Below are positions 19,735-26,012 of a DNA stretch of 26,012 bases, piece after piece. Position 1 is the first letter of the stretch. Each line of letters opens with the position of its first letter. The notes under the pieces are model-generated. The model did no database searches. It had not been told where the DNA came from and worked only from the letters and a program-made list of their open reading frames with translations. Source of the stretch: a virus; IMG/VR virus record IMGVR_UViG_3300042465_004219, positions 1-26,012 of that record; one strand, 5' to 3'. Made by a program: the position numbers and the translations under genes.

Positions 19735-21258
19735 ATGGCAGATGACGTAATTGATATAAAGCAAGACATTGATAAAATTGAGTCATCTCTTGCAAACTTA
19801 AACGATCGTTTTTATGGTCGTGGTGGTGCTGGAGGAAATTTAAAAAGATACAAAGTAGGATCTTCTCAATATAAAGCAGCAAAAAAACAATTTGACAAGA
19901 TTTTTCCTGAGTATCAGAAAAAGAAGTCAGAATTAGACAAACAATTATCTTCTCTCAAGACTAAGTTGGCTGAAGCCGAAAGACAAGAAGCGGCCGTTAA
20001 AAAAGAAGAAGAAAATAAGAAGAGGCTAGAAGAAGAAAAGAAAAAAGTAGATCAAGCCAAAGAAGAAGTTCAGCGAGCAAAAGATCTTCGAGACAAGGCT
20101 GCCCAAGAAGCGGCTGAAAAGAAATTAGAAGAAGCTCGAATCAAAAGAAATCAATCAGAAAAAAGAGTTACAGAAGATGGAAAACCTCCTGTAATAACAA
20201 GTCAACCATCCGGTTATCTTAACCCTGGACAGTCACCTGCCCAGTCAATGACGATTGATGATTTTCTAAAGAGTGCAATCGGCAACGTTGAAAAAACCAA
20301 GAAGTTGCAGCAAGCACTTAAAGATGCTGGAACATACAAAGGTCCAGTAAACGGTATCTTTAATGCTGAGGCTCTACTTCCAGCCGCTATCGCAGCAGAA
20401 GAAGATCTTGATAAATACGCAAGTCTTGGTTTAGTTTATACAGATCGTTTTGAGTTTTACAAAATTTTGGCAAACAACAGACAAGCAGCAGGTGCGGGAG
20501 ATCTTGGATCGGGTGGTTCAAGTACCACTCAATATCCTAGCATTTCTAGCCCAACAGAAGCTGTTGCCAAAATCAATCAAATTTTTAATGCTGAATTAGG
20601 CAGAGACGCAACTCCTAGCGAAATCAATATCTTTAGACCTAAGTTAATAGAGGCACAACGCAAGCAACCTTCTACTCAAACAATTAAAGTAGTTAATGGT
20701 AAGAAGATTGTTGAAACCCTTACGGGTCTTGACTCAGATCAGTTTCTTACAGATGAGATCAAGAAGGATGTTAATCTCAAGAAAGAAATTAACCAGCGTT
20801 TAGAAGGTGCTAAGTCTCTTACACGTCAGGACCTAGAAAAAACAGCAAGAGCAAATGGACTTGATCTTAATTCTAATTTTGGTTCTGTAGTTGATACTTG
20901 GATCAAGCGTGTTGACAATGGAGAAGATATAGATATCTTCAAGAACCTTATTCGTGGTACAGCAAAGATTGGTTTGCCGGACAGAGTTGCTAAATTGGTA
21001 GATAGTGGACTCGACCTTGATACTATTTATTCTCCTTACAAACGTGCAATGGCATCAAGCCTAGATTTGAGTCCAGAATCAATTTCATTAGATGATCCAA
21101 CTCTTCGTATGGCTATTGGTCCTGATAAAGAAATGTCTTTGTATGAATATAAGAAAGCTATACGTCAAGACAACCGTTGGAAATTCTCACAAGAAGCCAA
21201 CGATGAAGTTACAAATATGGTTAATCAAGTTAAACGCGACTTTGGATTTATGGGGTAA
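19735..21258 (+). CDS. Coiled-coil virion protein with PG-binding-like segment, 507 aa
   Basis: Start ATG 19735 immediately follows the giant gene. Residues about 8-145 are a long Lys/Glu-rich coiled coil (AERQEAAVKKEEENKKRLEE and similar). Residues about 186-215, including LQQALKDAGTYKGPVNGIFN, resemble one repeat of a peptidoglycan-binding domain (LQxxLxxAGxYxGPVxGxFG). Residues about 285-315 (FNAELGRDATPSEINIFRPK) recall the ELGRDAT segments of other phage internal or tail proteins. The rest is helical. It probably acts in the virion with the neighbouring giant protein, perhaps contacting the cell wall on infection. Assigned by context and weak motifs. Confidence 0.7.
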   Translation: MADDVIDIKQDIDKIESSLANLNDRFYGRGGAGGNLKRYKVGSSQYKAAKKQFDKIFPEYQKKKSELDKQLSSLKTKLAEAERQEAAVKKEEENKKRLEEEKKKVDQAKEEVQRAKDLRDKAAQEAAEKKLEEARIKRNQSEKRVTEDGKPPVITSQPSGYLNPGQSPAQSMTIDDFLKSAIGNVEKTKKLQQALKDAGTYKGPVNGIFNAEALLPAAIAAEEDLDKYASLGLVYTDRFEFYKILANNRQAAGAGDLGSGGSSTTQYPSISSPTEAVAKINQIFNAELGRDATPSEINIFRPKLIEAQRKQPSTQTIKVVNGKKIVETLTGLDSDQFLTDEIKKDVNLKKEINQRLEGAKSLTRQDLEKTARANGLDLNSNFGSVVDTWIKRVDNGEDIDIFKNLIRGTAKIGLPDRVAKLVDSGLDLDTIYSPYKRAMASSLDLSPESISLDDPTLRMAIGPDKEMSLYEYKKAIRQDNRWKFSQEANDEVTNMVNQVKRDFGFMG

Positions 21259-22487
21259 TGATGGCAAAAAAACCTTTTGTAGGCTACTTGGGATCTGAGC
21301 CAATAGGTATCTATAATGCTCCTACACCTAAACCTAAACCCAAACCAAAGCCAAAGCCAAAGCCAAAGCCAACTCCTAAGCCAGTTATGCCTAAGCCAGT
21401 TGTACCCAAGGTATCGGATTCTGTTGCAGAGGTTGGACCACTTGGTGGCCTAGAAGAAGGCGTGGTTGCTGGTGTTAATTTTGAAACTGAGTCGGCATTA
21501 CCTGAATATAATAAACCAATATGGACTTACAATAGAACAATTCAAACTGCAAATGGTCCAGTAGATGTTGACTTTTTTGGTATTGCAAAAGATGGCTCTA
21601 CTCCGATTGCTATCAATGAAGGCGGTAGCGTCGTAAAAGAAGGAATGGAAGATGCTTATCAACGTCTTTTTGATGAGTTTAATCTTCTTGGATTAGGTTC
21701 TTTGGTAGAAGACTCTAAAGATCTTCTAATGAAGGCTACATCTATTGCAGCAATTCCAGAGGCTTTGCGTAACACAGGCGCATACAAGACACGTTTTTCT
21801 GCCAATGACGCTCGCATTAAAGCTGGATATAAGGCTCTTAGCCCTGCAGCTTATCTAGCATTAGAAGATCAATACCAAGAGGTAATGCGTCAATATGGTT
21901 TACCTAAAAGTTATTATACTCCTGGACTCTATGGTAAACAAGAAGGTTTTGAAAAGTTAATAGCTAATGATATAAGTAACATAGAATTAGGTGATCGTCT
22001 ATTAGAAGCACAAGATCGAGTACTCAAGGCTAATCCAGAAGTTCTCGATGCTCTTAAAAATTTCTACCCAGATATTAAAAATGGAGATATCTTGGCATAT
22101 ACACTTGATCCCGAAAACGCAATCAAGGAAATCCAGCGTAAGGTAAGAGTAGCCGAAATCGGTGGAGCAGCACTTCAACAAACTGGACTTACAGCTAGTC
22201 TTTCAAGAGCAGAAGAGTTGCAGAGATATGGCGTAGATAAAGCAGCAGCTACCGAGGGTTATTCTATAATCGGTGGTGGATTGCAACGTGGTTCAGAGTT
22301 GGCATCAATATACCAACAAGATCCGTATACACAGGCAACAGCAGAATCAGACATATTTAATGTCCCTGGCGCAGCAGAAGCACGCAAGCAGCGCAAGAAG
22401 ATCACTGGACTTGAGAAGGCTACCTTTGGTGGTCAATCTGGAATGACCGGTGGAGCCTTAGCACGAGACCGCGCAGGCGGAATATAA
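21258..22487 (+). CDS. Virion protein with Lys-Pro repeat, 409 aa
   Basis: Tandem ATGs at 21258 and 21261; the first overlaps the preceding TAA. Residues 22-51 are an extended Pro-Lys repeat encoded by CCAAAG-like hexamers, a rigid spacer as in TonB-type proteins. After it, IWTYNRTIQTANGPVDVDFF is beta-like, and the remainder is helical with YKTRFSANDARIKAGYKALS and AAYLALEDQYQEVMRQYGLP, a pattern I associate with actinobacterial phage minor structural proteins. C-terminus Gly/Ala-rich (GGALARDRAGGI). Third of three large proteins between portal and scaffold; likely part of the same internal or connector complex. Confidence 0.7.
   Translation: MMAKKPFVGYLGSEPIGIYNAPTPKPKPKPKPKPKPKPTPKPVMPKPVVPKVSDSVAEVGPLGGLEEGVVAGVNFETESALPEYNKPIWTYNRTIQTANGPVDVDFFGIAKDGSTPIAINEGGSVVKEGMEDAYQRLFDEFNLLGLGSLVEDSKDLLMKATSIAAIPEALRNTGAYKTRFSANDARIKAGYKALSPAAYLALEDQYQEVMRQYGLPKSYYTPGLYGKQEGFEKLIANDISNIELGDRLLEAQDRVLKANPEVLDALKNFYPDIKNGDILAYTLDPENAIKEIQRKVRVAEIGGAALQQTGLTASLSRAEELQRYGVDKAAATEGYSIIGGGLQRGSELASIYQQDPYTQATAESDIFNVPGAAEARKQRKKITGLEKATFGGQSGMTGGALARDRAGGI
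21321..21410 (+). repeat. Hexanucleotide (Pro-Lys) repeat
   Basis: Runs of CCTAAA, CCCAAA and CCAAAG units encode an uninterrupted Pro-Lys series, then a looser TPKPVMPKPVVPK tail. Tandem hexamers can change number by slippage without shifting frame, so spacer length may vary between relatives. Confidence 0.7.
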
Positions 22488-22495
22488 CAGACCTG

Positions 22496-22571
22496 CCACT
22501 AGAACGACTGGCCTAGTGGAGCGATAACAACACCAGGAGTCAGAGCCATACCCAATCCCCATTGGAGTATG
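22496..22571 (+). promoter_or_regulatory. Two hairpins before the scaffold gene
   Basis: CCACTAG (22496-22502) pairs with CTAGTGG (22513-22519), loop 10 nt. CATAC plus CCAAT (22547-22556) pairs with ATTGG plus GTATG (22561-22571), with one bulged A and a CCCC loop. They fill the 123-bp gap before the scaffold and capsid genes. No T-run follows, so I read them as RNA-stability or processing elements rather than terminators. Confidence 0.55.
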
Positions 22572-22610
22572 AGGCTGGCGAAATCAACTAACTGATAGGG
22601 AGAAGGACAT

Positions 22611-23081
22611 ATGTCCAATTACGAGTACGAGGATGAAGACGACGATTTCACAAATGATTCGTCGAATGACCTTGTAAAGCAACTACGCAAGGCATCAAAG
22701 CAAAAGGATAAAGAACTACAAGAGCTTCGTGCTCAGTTCGATAACCTAAGCAAGGGCCAGCGCGAACGAGCAATTAAGGATGTCCTCGCATCTCGCGGGG
22801 TGAATGGCAAAATTGCTTCATTTATTCCGCAGGACATTGACCCAACTGAAGAGTCACTGTCTAAATGGCTAGATGATTATGCCGATGTATTCGGCTTTGA
22901 ATCCAGCCAAACCCAGGCAACACCTAATGTAGATCCAGCTCAGGCTGCAGCATATAAGCGTATGACTAACTCCGCAGACTCCGGCGCTTCGCCAGAACAC
23001 AACGGAGATATTATGCAAAAACTTATGAACGCTAACAGCAAAGAAGAGTTAGATGAAGTCATTAGATTGTCTGGACTCTAA
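22611..23081 (+). CDS. Capsid scaffolding protein
   Basis: 156-aa acidic, helical protein immediately before the major capsid gene, the usual scaffold position and size. N-terminus is very acidic (MSNYEYEDEDDDFTNDSSND), then a coiled-coil region (KQLRKASKQKDKELQELRAQ) and FIPQDIDPTEESLSKWLDDY ADVFG, followed by a disordered stretch and a C-terminal helix (KEELDEVIRLSGL) that would bind capsid subunits. The pattern with ERxxxDxLxxRGVxxKIAxFIP is that of scaffolds in actinobacterial phages. GGGAGAAGG precedes the ATG. It should leave or be degraded as DNA enters the head. Confidence 0.85.
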   Translation: MSNYEYEDEDDDFTNDSSNDLVKQLRKASKQKDKELQELRAQFDNLSKGQRERAIKDVLASRGVNGKIASFIPQDIDPTEESLSKWLDDYADVFGFESSQTQATPNVDPAQAAAYKRMTNSADSGASPEHNGDIMQKLMNANSKEELDEVIRLSGL

Positions 23082-23112
23082 CATCCGATCCTAAACGAAA
23101 GGCTAGACCCAA

Positions 23113-24306
23113 ATGGCTATCCCAACAGGTACCCCTACCTCTAGCTCGACGATCAGCGCACTTGTAACTGCAGCATACGATCAGTATGTAAGAATGGCGC
23201 TTCGCTCCATTCCAGTTATGCGTTCACTCGCTGACGTCAAGCCAGTGCAACAGGCAATGCCAGGATCATCAGTTGTATTCTCAATCTATTCAGACTTAGC
23301 GCAAGCTACTTCTACATTGACAGAAACATCAGATGTATCTTCCATTGCTCTCGGTAACCCTTCACAGGTTACAGTAACTCTGAACGAATACGGTTCAGCA
23401 GTAACAACCACAAAGAAGTTAAACCTAACTTCATTCAACGACGTTGATTCAGCTCTTGCTGACATCATCGCGTACAACGCAGCAGATTCGATTGACAACG
23501 TAGTAGGACAGGTTCTATCTAACGGAACCAACGTTATCTACTCAAACGGTCCATCAGGAACTGCTCCAACTTCATCTGACACAGTTCTCCCAGTAGACAC
23601 AATGTCAGTTGCAGATATCCGCAACGCTGTTGTTTCACTACGCACAAACAAGGCATTGCCTCGTATGGGTGAACTCTACGCAGCATACCTCCACCCACGT
23701 CAGTCAGCCGATCTTCGCGCTGAGACTGGTACAGGCGGATTCCAGGAACTAACAAAGTACGTAGAGCGTACACCGTTCGTTGCTGGTGCAGTAGGAGTTA
23801 TCGAAGGCGCTTTCATCGTTGAGACACCACGTGTCCTTAACGGTCTAAAGCTCGGAACAGGCGCTTCACAGCAGATCACACCTACAGTTGCAATCTCAAA
23901 CGTCGCTTTGACATCAAACGTTGCAACAATTACAACAGCAGTTGCTCACGGTCTTGGCGTAGGCCAGGTCGTAACAGTTGCTGCTGTAACTGCAACAACT
24001 GTTAACGGTACATTTACAATCGCATCTGTACCATCAACAACAACATTTACCTACACAAAGACAGCAAGCAACGTTACATCTGCTGCTGACACAGGTACTG
24101 TTACATTCACCAACAACTACCGCGCAATCGTCGCAGGTCGTGAAGCATTGGCTGAAGCACAGGCTGCAGATATCTCAACCGTTATCGGTCCAGAGATTGA
24201 TGCACTCCGTCGTTTCCGCACAATCGGTTGGTACTACTTCGGAGGCTTTGCACGCCTTCGTGAAGCAGCACTCTATCGCATTGAGTCTGCAGCAACAAAC
24301 GGATAA
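23113..24306 (+). CDS. Major capsid protein with inserted beta-rich domain
   Basis: 397-aa capsid protein, HK97 type by size, position and pattern: N-arm (ISALVTAAYDQYVRMALRSI), E-loop region rich in Val/Thr (residues 75-105), spine helix (DVDSALADIIAYNAADSIDN), and the C-terminal strand/helix block NYRAIVAGREALAEAQAADI through IGWYYFGGFARLREAALYRI. Residues about 255-333 are a Thr/Val-rich beta domain (VALTSNVATITTAVAHGLGV, VNGTFTIASVPSTTTFTYT) of the Ig-like or adhesive type usually found on tail or decoration proteins. It interrupts the normal fold, so it probably projects from the head surface. GAAAGG lies upstream. Expected to be the most abundant virion protein. Confidence 0.9.
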   Translation: MAIPTGTPTSSSTISALVTAAYDQYVRMALRSIPVMRSLADVKPVQQAMPGSSVVFSIYSDLAQATSTLTETSDVSSIALGNPSQVTVTLNEYGSAVTTTKKLNLTSFNDVDSALADIIAYNAADSIDNVVGQVLSNGTNVIYSNGPSGTAPTSSDTVLPVDTMSVADIRNAVVSLRTNKALPRMGELYAAYLHPRQSADLRAETGTGGFQELTKYVERTPFVAGAVGVIEGAFIVETPRVLNGLKLGTGASQQITPTVAISNVALTSNVATITTAVAHGLGVGQVVTVAAVTATTVNGTFTIASVPSTTTFTYTKTASNVTSAADTGTVTFTNNYRAIVAGREALAEAQAADISTVIGPEIDALRRFRTIGWYYFGGFARLREAALYRIESAATNG

Positions 24307-24323
24307 TTCCGCTAGTGCAACGG

Positions 24324-24349
24324 CAGGGGTGGGGTCAAACCCACCTCTG
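24324..24349 (+). terminator. Strong hairpin after the capsid gene
   Basis: CAGGGGTGGG (24324-24333) pairs with CCCACCTCTG (24340-24349): ten pairs, one of them G-U, with a GTCAAA loop; flanking CTAGTG and CACTTAG can extend it. No T-run follows and a ribosome site begins 7 bases later, so partial termination or 3'-end protection of capsid mRNA is more likely than a full stop. Confidence 0.6.
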
Positions 24350-24369
24350 TCACTTAGGAAAGGTTAGAT

Positions 24370-24693
24370 ATGACATATACGTTGACAACACCCTACCAAT
24401 GGCAAACCTGGGGCGCAGGCTACTCTGAGTTTACTCCGTACTCACGCCTTGCTGGTCGCCGTCTAAATGGTGGAACCATTGATGGCGCTATCGCTCCTAG
24501 CCTTACAGATGTTCCTCGTGGTCAGACTCTGATTGTTAACGGAACTACTGTTACAGCAACCTTGACTCCTAGCCAAGATGATCTAGCAGCAGCTAGTTAT
24601 TACTTCCTTGGTGGTCACGAATATACAATTAGTGATTACCAAGCACAGGTTCTTACTGATGCTGGATATGGAAGTTGGTTAACGCAGGTATGA
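24370..24693 (+). CDS. Hypothetical structural protein, 107 aa
   Basis: ATG 24370 with GGAAAGG 6 bases upstream. Beta-rich and aromatic (TPYQWQTWGAGYSEFTPYSR), then GQTLIVNGTTVTATLTPSQD and HEYTISDYQAQVLTDAGYG. The last part resembles the short segment found in small head or connector-associated proteins; I do not recognise a family. Being directly behind the capsid gene it may be a decoration or head-completion protein. Stop overlaps the next ATG. Confidence 0.7.
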   Translation: MTYTLTTPYQWQTWGAGYSEFTPYSRLAGRRLNGGTIDGAIAPSLTDVPRGQTLIVNGTTVTATLTPSQDDLAAASYYFLGGHEYTISDYQAQVLTDAGYGSWLTQV

Positions 24694-24956
24694 AACATTG
24701 GGAACATCATCCTGAACCAATACCTACCTGCTTTGGATGCAAGGCACTAGGACTACAAGTTAATGAAGTCTCTTTACGGGGTAATGGTATTCCTACTGCT
24801 AAGCAACACGATAGGGAGTTACAGTCCTATTACGATGCAACACGTCAGGGAATAGAACCACGTTCTACAAAATCTAAAGATATAGATGCAGCAGTTAAAC
24901 TTTCCAACGAGGCTGGTAAGGCTTTCGATGGGATCGCAATGACCTTCAAAGACTAG
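24690..24956 (+). CDS. Conserved small phage protein with CFGC motif, 88 aa
   Basis: ATG 24690 overlaps the previous stop (ATGA); the in-frame ATG 24675 is rejected. Begins MKHWEHHPEPIPTCFGCKAL, continues with DRELQSYYDATRQGIEPRST and DAAVKLSNEAGKAFDG. The PTCFGCKxLGL... LxxYxxARRQGIxP... AxxxSxxxGxAYD order is familiar from small uncharacterised proteins behind capsid genes of actinobacterial phages. CxxC plus His residues could bind zinc. Function unknown. Confidence 0.75.
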   Translation: MKHWEHHPEPIPTCFGCKALGLQVNEVSLRGNGIPTAKQHDRELQSYYDATRQGIEPRSTKSKDIDAAVKLSNEAGKAFDGIAMTFKD

Positions 24957-24966
24957 GGAGAAAATA

Positions 24967-25098
24967 ATGCCAAATGTAAACGGAAAAGAATTTCCATACA
25001 CACCAAAAGGTATGGCAATGGCTAAGATGGCAGCCAAGAAGACTGGCAAGAAGATGGTAGCTAAGAAAGTTATGAAGAAGATGGGGAAGAAGAAGTAA
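24967..25098 (+). CDS. Lys-rich small protein, 43 aa
   Basis: ATG 24967 with GGGAG 6 bases upstream. Sequence begins MPNVNGKEFPYTPKGMAMAK and ends as almost pure Lys/Met/Ala/Val (KKMVAKKVMKKMGKKK). The FPYTPKGMAxAK opening is common in small phage proteins of this region. Highly basic, likely to bind nucleic acid or negatively charged surfaces. TAA overlaps the next ATG. The gene falls below normal length cut-offs. Confidence 0.65.
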   Translation: MPNVNGKEFPYTPKGMAMAKMAAKKTGKKMVAKKVMKKMGKKK

Positions 25099-25220
25099 TG
25101 GAAAACTACGAAGAAGATATTACAAAGTACCCAACACCTGATAAGCAGTACGAAGGTGCCAAGAAGTATGAGACCTATGAGTCACTACAGACTGGTGCAA
25201 TGGGAAAGTCTGCTAAGTAA
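25098..25220 (+). CDS. Small hypothetical protein, 40 aa
   Basis: ATG 25098 overlaps the previous TAA (TAATG), and its own TAA overlaps the next ATG. Sequence MENYEEDITKYPTPDKQYEG then AKKYETYESLQTGAMGKSAK; Tyr-rich, mixed charge, probably unstructured. Not recognised, but coupling on both sides supports expression. Confidence 0.6.
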   Translation: MENYEEDITKYPTPDKQYEGAKKYETYESLQTGAMGKSAK

Positions 25221-25498
25221 TGGCTAAGTCTCCAGCGTGGCAAAGAGCAGAAGGCAAGAACCCAAAGGGTGGCCTTAACGCCAAGGGTCGTGCCTCTGCT
25301 AAAGCGCAGGGGATGAACCTCAAGCCTCCGGTCAAGAAGGCTGAGGCTGCTAAATCTCCTAAGTCTGCAGGACGGCGCAAGTCTTTCTGTGGTCGTATGT
25401 GTGGGATGAAGTCTAAATTGACTTCTGCTAAGACTGCTAAAGATCCGAACTCAAGAATAAACAAGTCACTTCGTGCTTGGGATTGTAGATGCAAATGA
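25220..25498 (+). CDS. Conserved basic phage protein, 92 aa
   Basis: Opens MAKSPAWQRAEGKNPKGGLN AKGR, continues with NLKPPVKKAEAAKSPKSAGR RKSFCGRMCGMK, and ends SRINKSLRAWDCRCK. The SPAWxRxxGKNPxGGLNxKGR and SxCxRMxGMK pieces are well known in small uncharacterised phage proteins of marine and freshwater origin. Four cysteines (CGRMC and CRC) may bind metal. Strongly basic. Overlaps both neighbours. The antisense frame over it is a shadow. Confidence 0.75.
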   Translation: MAKSPAWQRAEGKNPKGGLNAKGRASAKAQGMNLKPPVKKAEAAKSPKSAGRRKSFCGRMCGMKSKLTSAKTAKDPNSRINKSLRAWDCRCK

Positions 25499-25656
25499 AA
25501 AAGAAAGTAGCATTTTGGGATAAGAAGAATCCTAAAGCAAAGTCAAAAACCTTGACGCCTGCACAGAAGGCATCAGCAAAGGCAAAGGCTAAGGCAGCAG
25601 GACGACCTTATCCAAATTTAATTGATAACGCGGCAGCAGCTCGCAAAAAGAAGTAA
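25495..25656 (+). CDS. Basic Ala/Lys-rich small protein, 53 aa
   Basis: ATG 25495 overlaps the previous stop (ATGA); an in-frame ATG at 25489 is also possible. Sequence MKKKVAFWDKKNPKAKSKTL then TPAQKASAKAKAKAAGRPYP NLIDN and a KKK end. The LTPxQKAxAKAKAKAAGRPYPNLxDN pattern is a familiar small phage protein of unknown role. Basic and probably helical; a head-associated DNA-binding or assembly factor is conceivable. Confidence 0.7.
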   Translation: MKKKVAFWDKKNPKAKSKTLTPAQKASAKAKAKAAGRPYPNLIDNAAAARKKK

Positions 25657-25666
25657 GGAGATATAG

Positions 25667-25951
25667 GTGGCACTAGGAGAATACGGCACAACACTATTGG
25701 ATGAACTCAATCGTCTAGCCAATGGTGGCACCTATCGAGCACCAAGTGAGATGGTAGGTGAGGCACTTGCTGCCCGTCAATGGGCAGTTCAGCGTTCAGT
25801 AACAACAAACTTAACAGATACAGTAGGAGTATTAAATGCGATTGCAGGTACGACTGATAGTAATCGCCTTGATTACAGCGGTGTATGTAACCTTATCGCT
25901 GGTACTTTTCAACTACCTGCAGCGCAAGCTCTCAGAGGAGTCTCATCGTGA
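25667..25951 (+). CDS. Hypothetical protein, 94 aa
   Basis: GTG 25667 with AAGGAG about 7 bases upstream. Helical start (LGEYGTTLLDELNRLANGGT), then MVGEALAARQWAVQRSVTTN and LDYSGVCNLIAGTFQLPAAQ ALRG. The mix of helices without hydrophobic membrane segments suggests a small soluble structural or head-tail connector accessory protein. Not recognised. Its stop overlaps the next GTG (GTGA). Confidence 0.7.
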   Translation: MALGEYGTTLLDELNRLANGGTYRAPSEMVGEALAARQWAVQRSVTTNLTDTVGVLNAIAGTTDSNRLDYSGVCNLIAGTFQLPAAQALRGVSS

Positions 25952-26012
25952 GTGCTAAATATAATATCGTTTGCGATCAAGCGACTACCTTTGAACTTGA
26001 CTTCACCATCCA
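25948..26012 (+). CDS. Start of a structural protein (cut by window end)
   Basis: GTG 25948 overlaps the previous TGA (GTGA). Only 21 residues are visible: MSAKYNIVCDQATTFELDFTI. The YNIVCDQGATFxxxFTW-like opening is common in small phage proteins encoded among head-tail connector genes. Function cannot be assigned from this fragment. Confidence 0.6.
   Translation, partial: MSAKYNIVCDQATTFELDFTI

Noticed and set aside
23104-23110. TAGACCC before the capsid gene as another copy of the 13-bp repeat
   Set aside because: Only seven bases match and there is no tandem context.
25213-25494. 93-aa minus-strand frame
   Set aside because: Complement of the conserved basic gene at 25220-25498.

Overview
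The window is part of the genome of a tailed double-stranded DNA phage (Caudoviricetes). Recognisable pieces are a large terminase, a portal, a scaffold and major capsid pair, a primase, a RecA-like ATPase, a transglycosylase and a DNA cytosine methyltransferase. Several small proteins (the 72-aa Cys-containing protein at 6278-6496, the CFGCKxLGL protein at 24690-24956, the transglycosylase ending in RRGWY) look like families I associate with actinobacterial phages. An actinobacterial, possibly freshwater, host is therefore my inference; no host gene, tRNA or integrase is present to prove it.

Layout. (1) 1-4311, rightward: a compact replication and nucleic-acid module. It holds a RecA/DnaB-type ATPase (cut by the window edge), a PD-(D/E)XK resolvase-like nuclease, a primase split into a zinc-finger gene and a TOPRIM gene, a DUF1599/Nmad1-like protein, a sigma-like protein, a second possible PD-(D/E)XK protein and an FmdB-like zinc ribbon. 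(2) 4318-4355: a hairpin between converging transcription units. (3) 9391-4376, leftward: about 20 very small, tightly overlapping genes. Many are too short for ordinary ORF calling, and several are probable zinc ribbons or single-pass membrane peptides. The unit ends in a transglycosylase and a cytosine methyltransferase divided into two reading frames. Eight gene junctions in this unit share the same AAGTGA stop/start overlap. (4) 9392-10180: a 789-bp non-coding control region between the divergent units. It holds a 13-nt perfect complement of the 16S rRNA 3' end, four 13-bp tandem repeats just upstream of a TTGAAT-N17-TATACT promoter, a consensus CRP/GlxR-type palindrome, and a run of partly mutually exclusive hairpins. 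(5) 10181-26012, rightward: the virion module. In order it holds the terminase (with an N-terminal extension that may be a small-terminase-like HTH), a small basic protein, the portal, small proteins, a 1612-aa giant protein, a 507-aa coiled-coil protein, a 409-aa protein with a Lys-Pro repeat, the scaffold, a major capsid protein carrying an extra beta-rich domain, then a chain of small, often Lys-rich proteins running off the right edge.

How it works together. The left module would copy and recombine the phage DNA. The leftward unit probably supplies host-takeover, modification and lysis functions. The central region would control the divergent units and is also a plausible packaging or replication site, since it abuts the terminase. 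The right module builds and fills the head. Translational coupling (ATGA, GTGA, TAATG overlaps) is used almost everywhere.

No CRISPR array, tRNA, rRNA, transposon or integrase was seen. The best candidates for something undescribed are in the control region and in the overlapping-gene architecture of the leftward unit.
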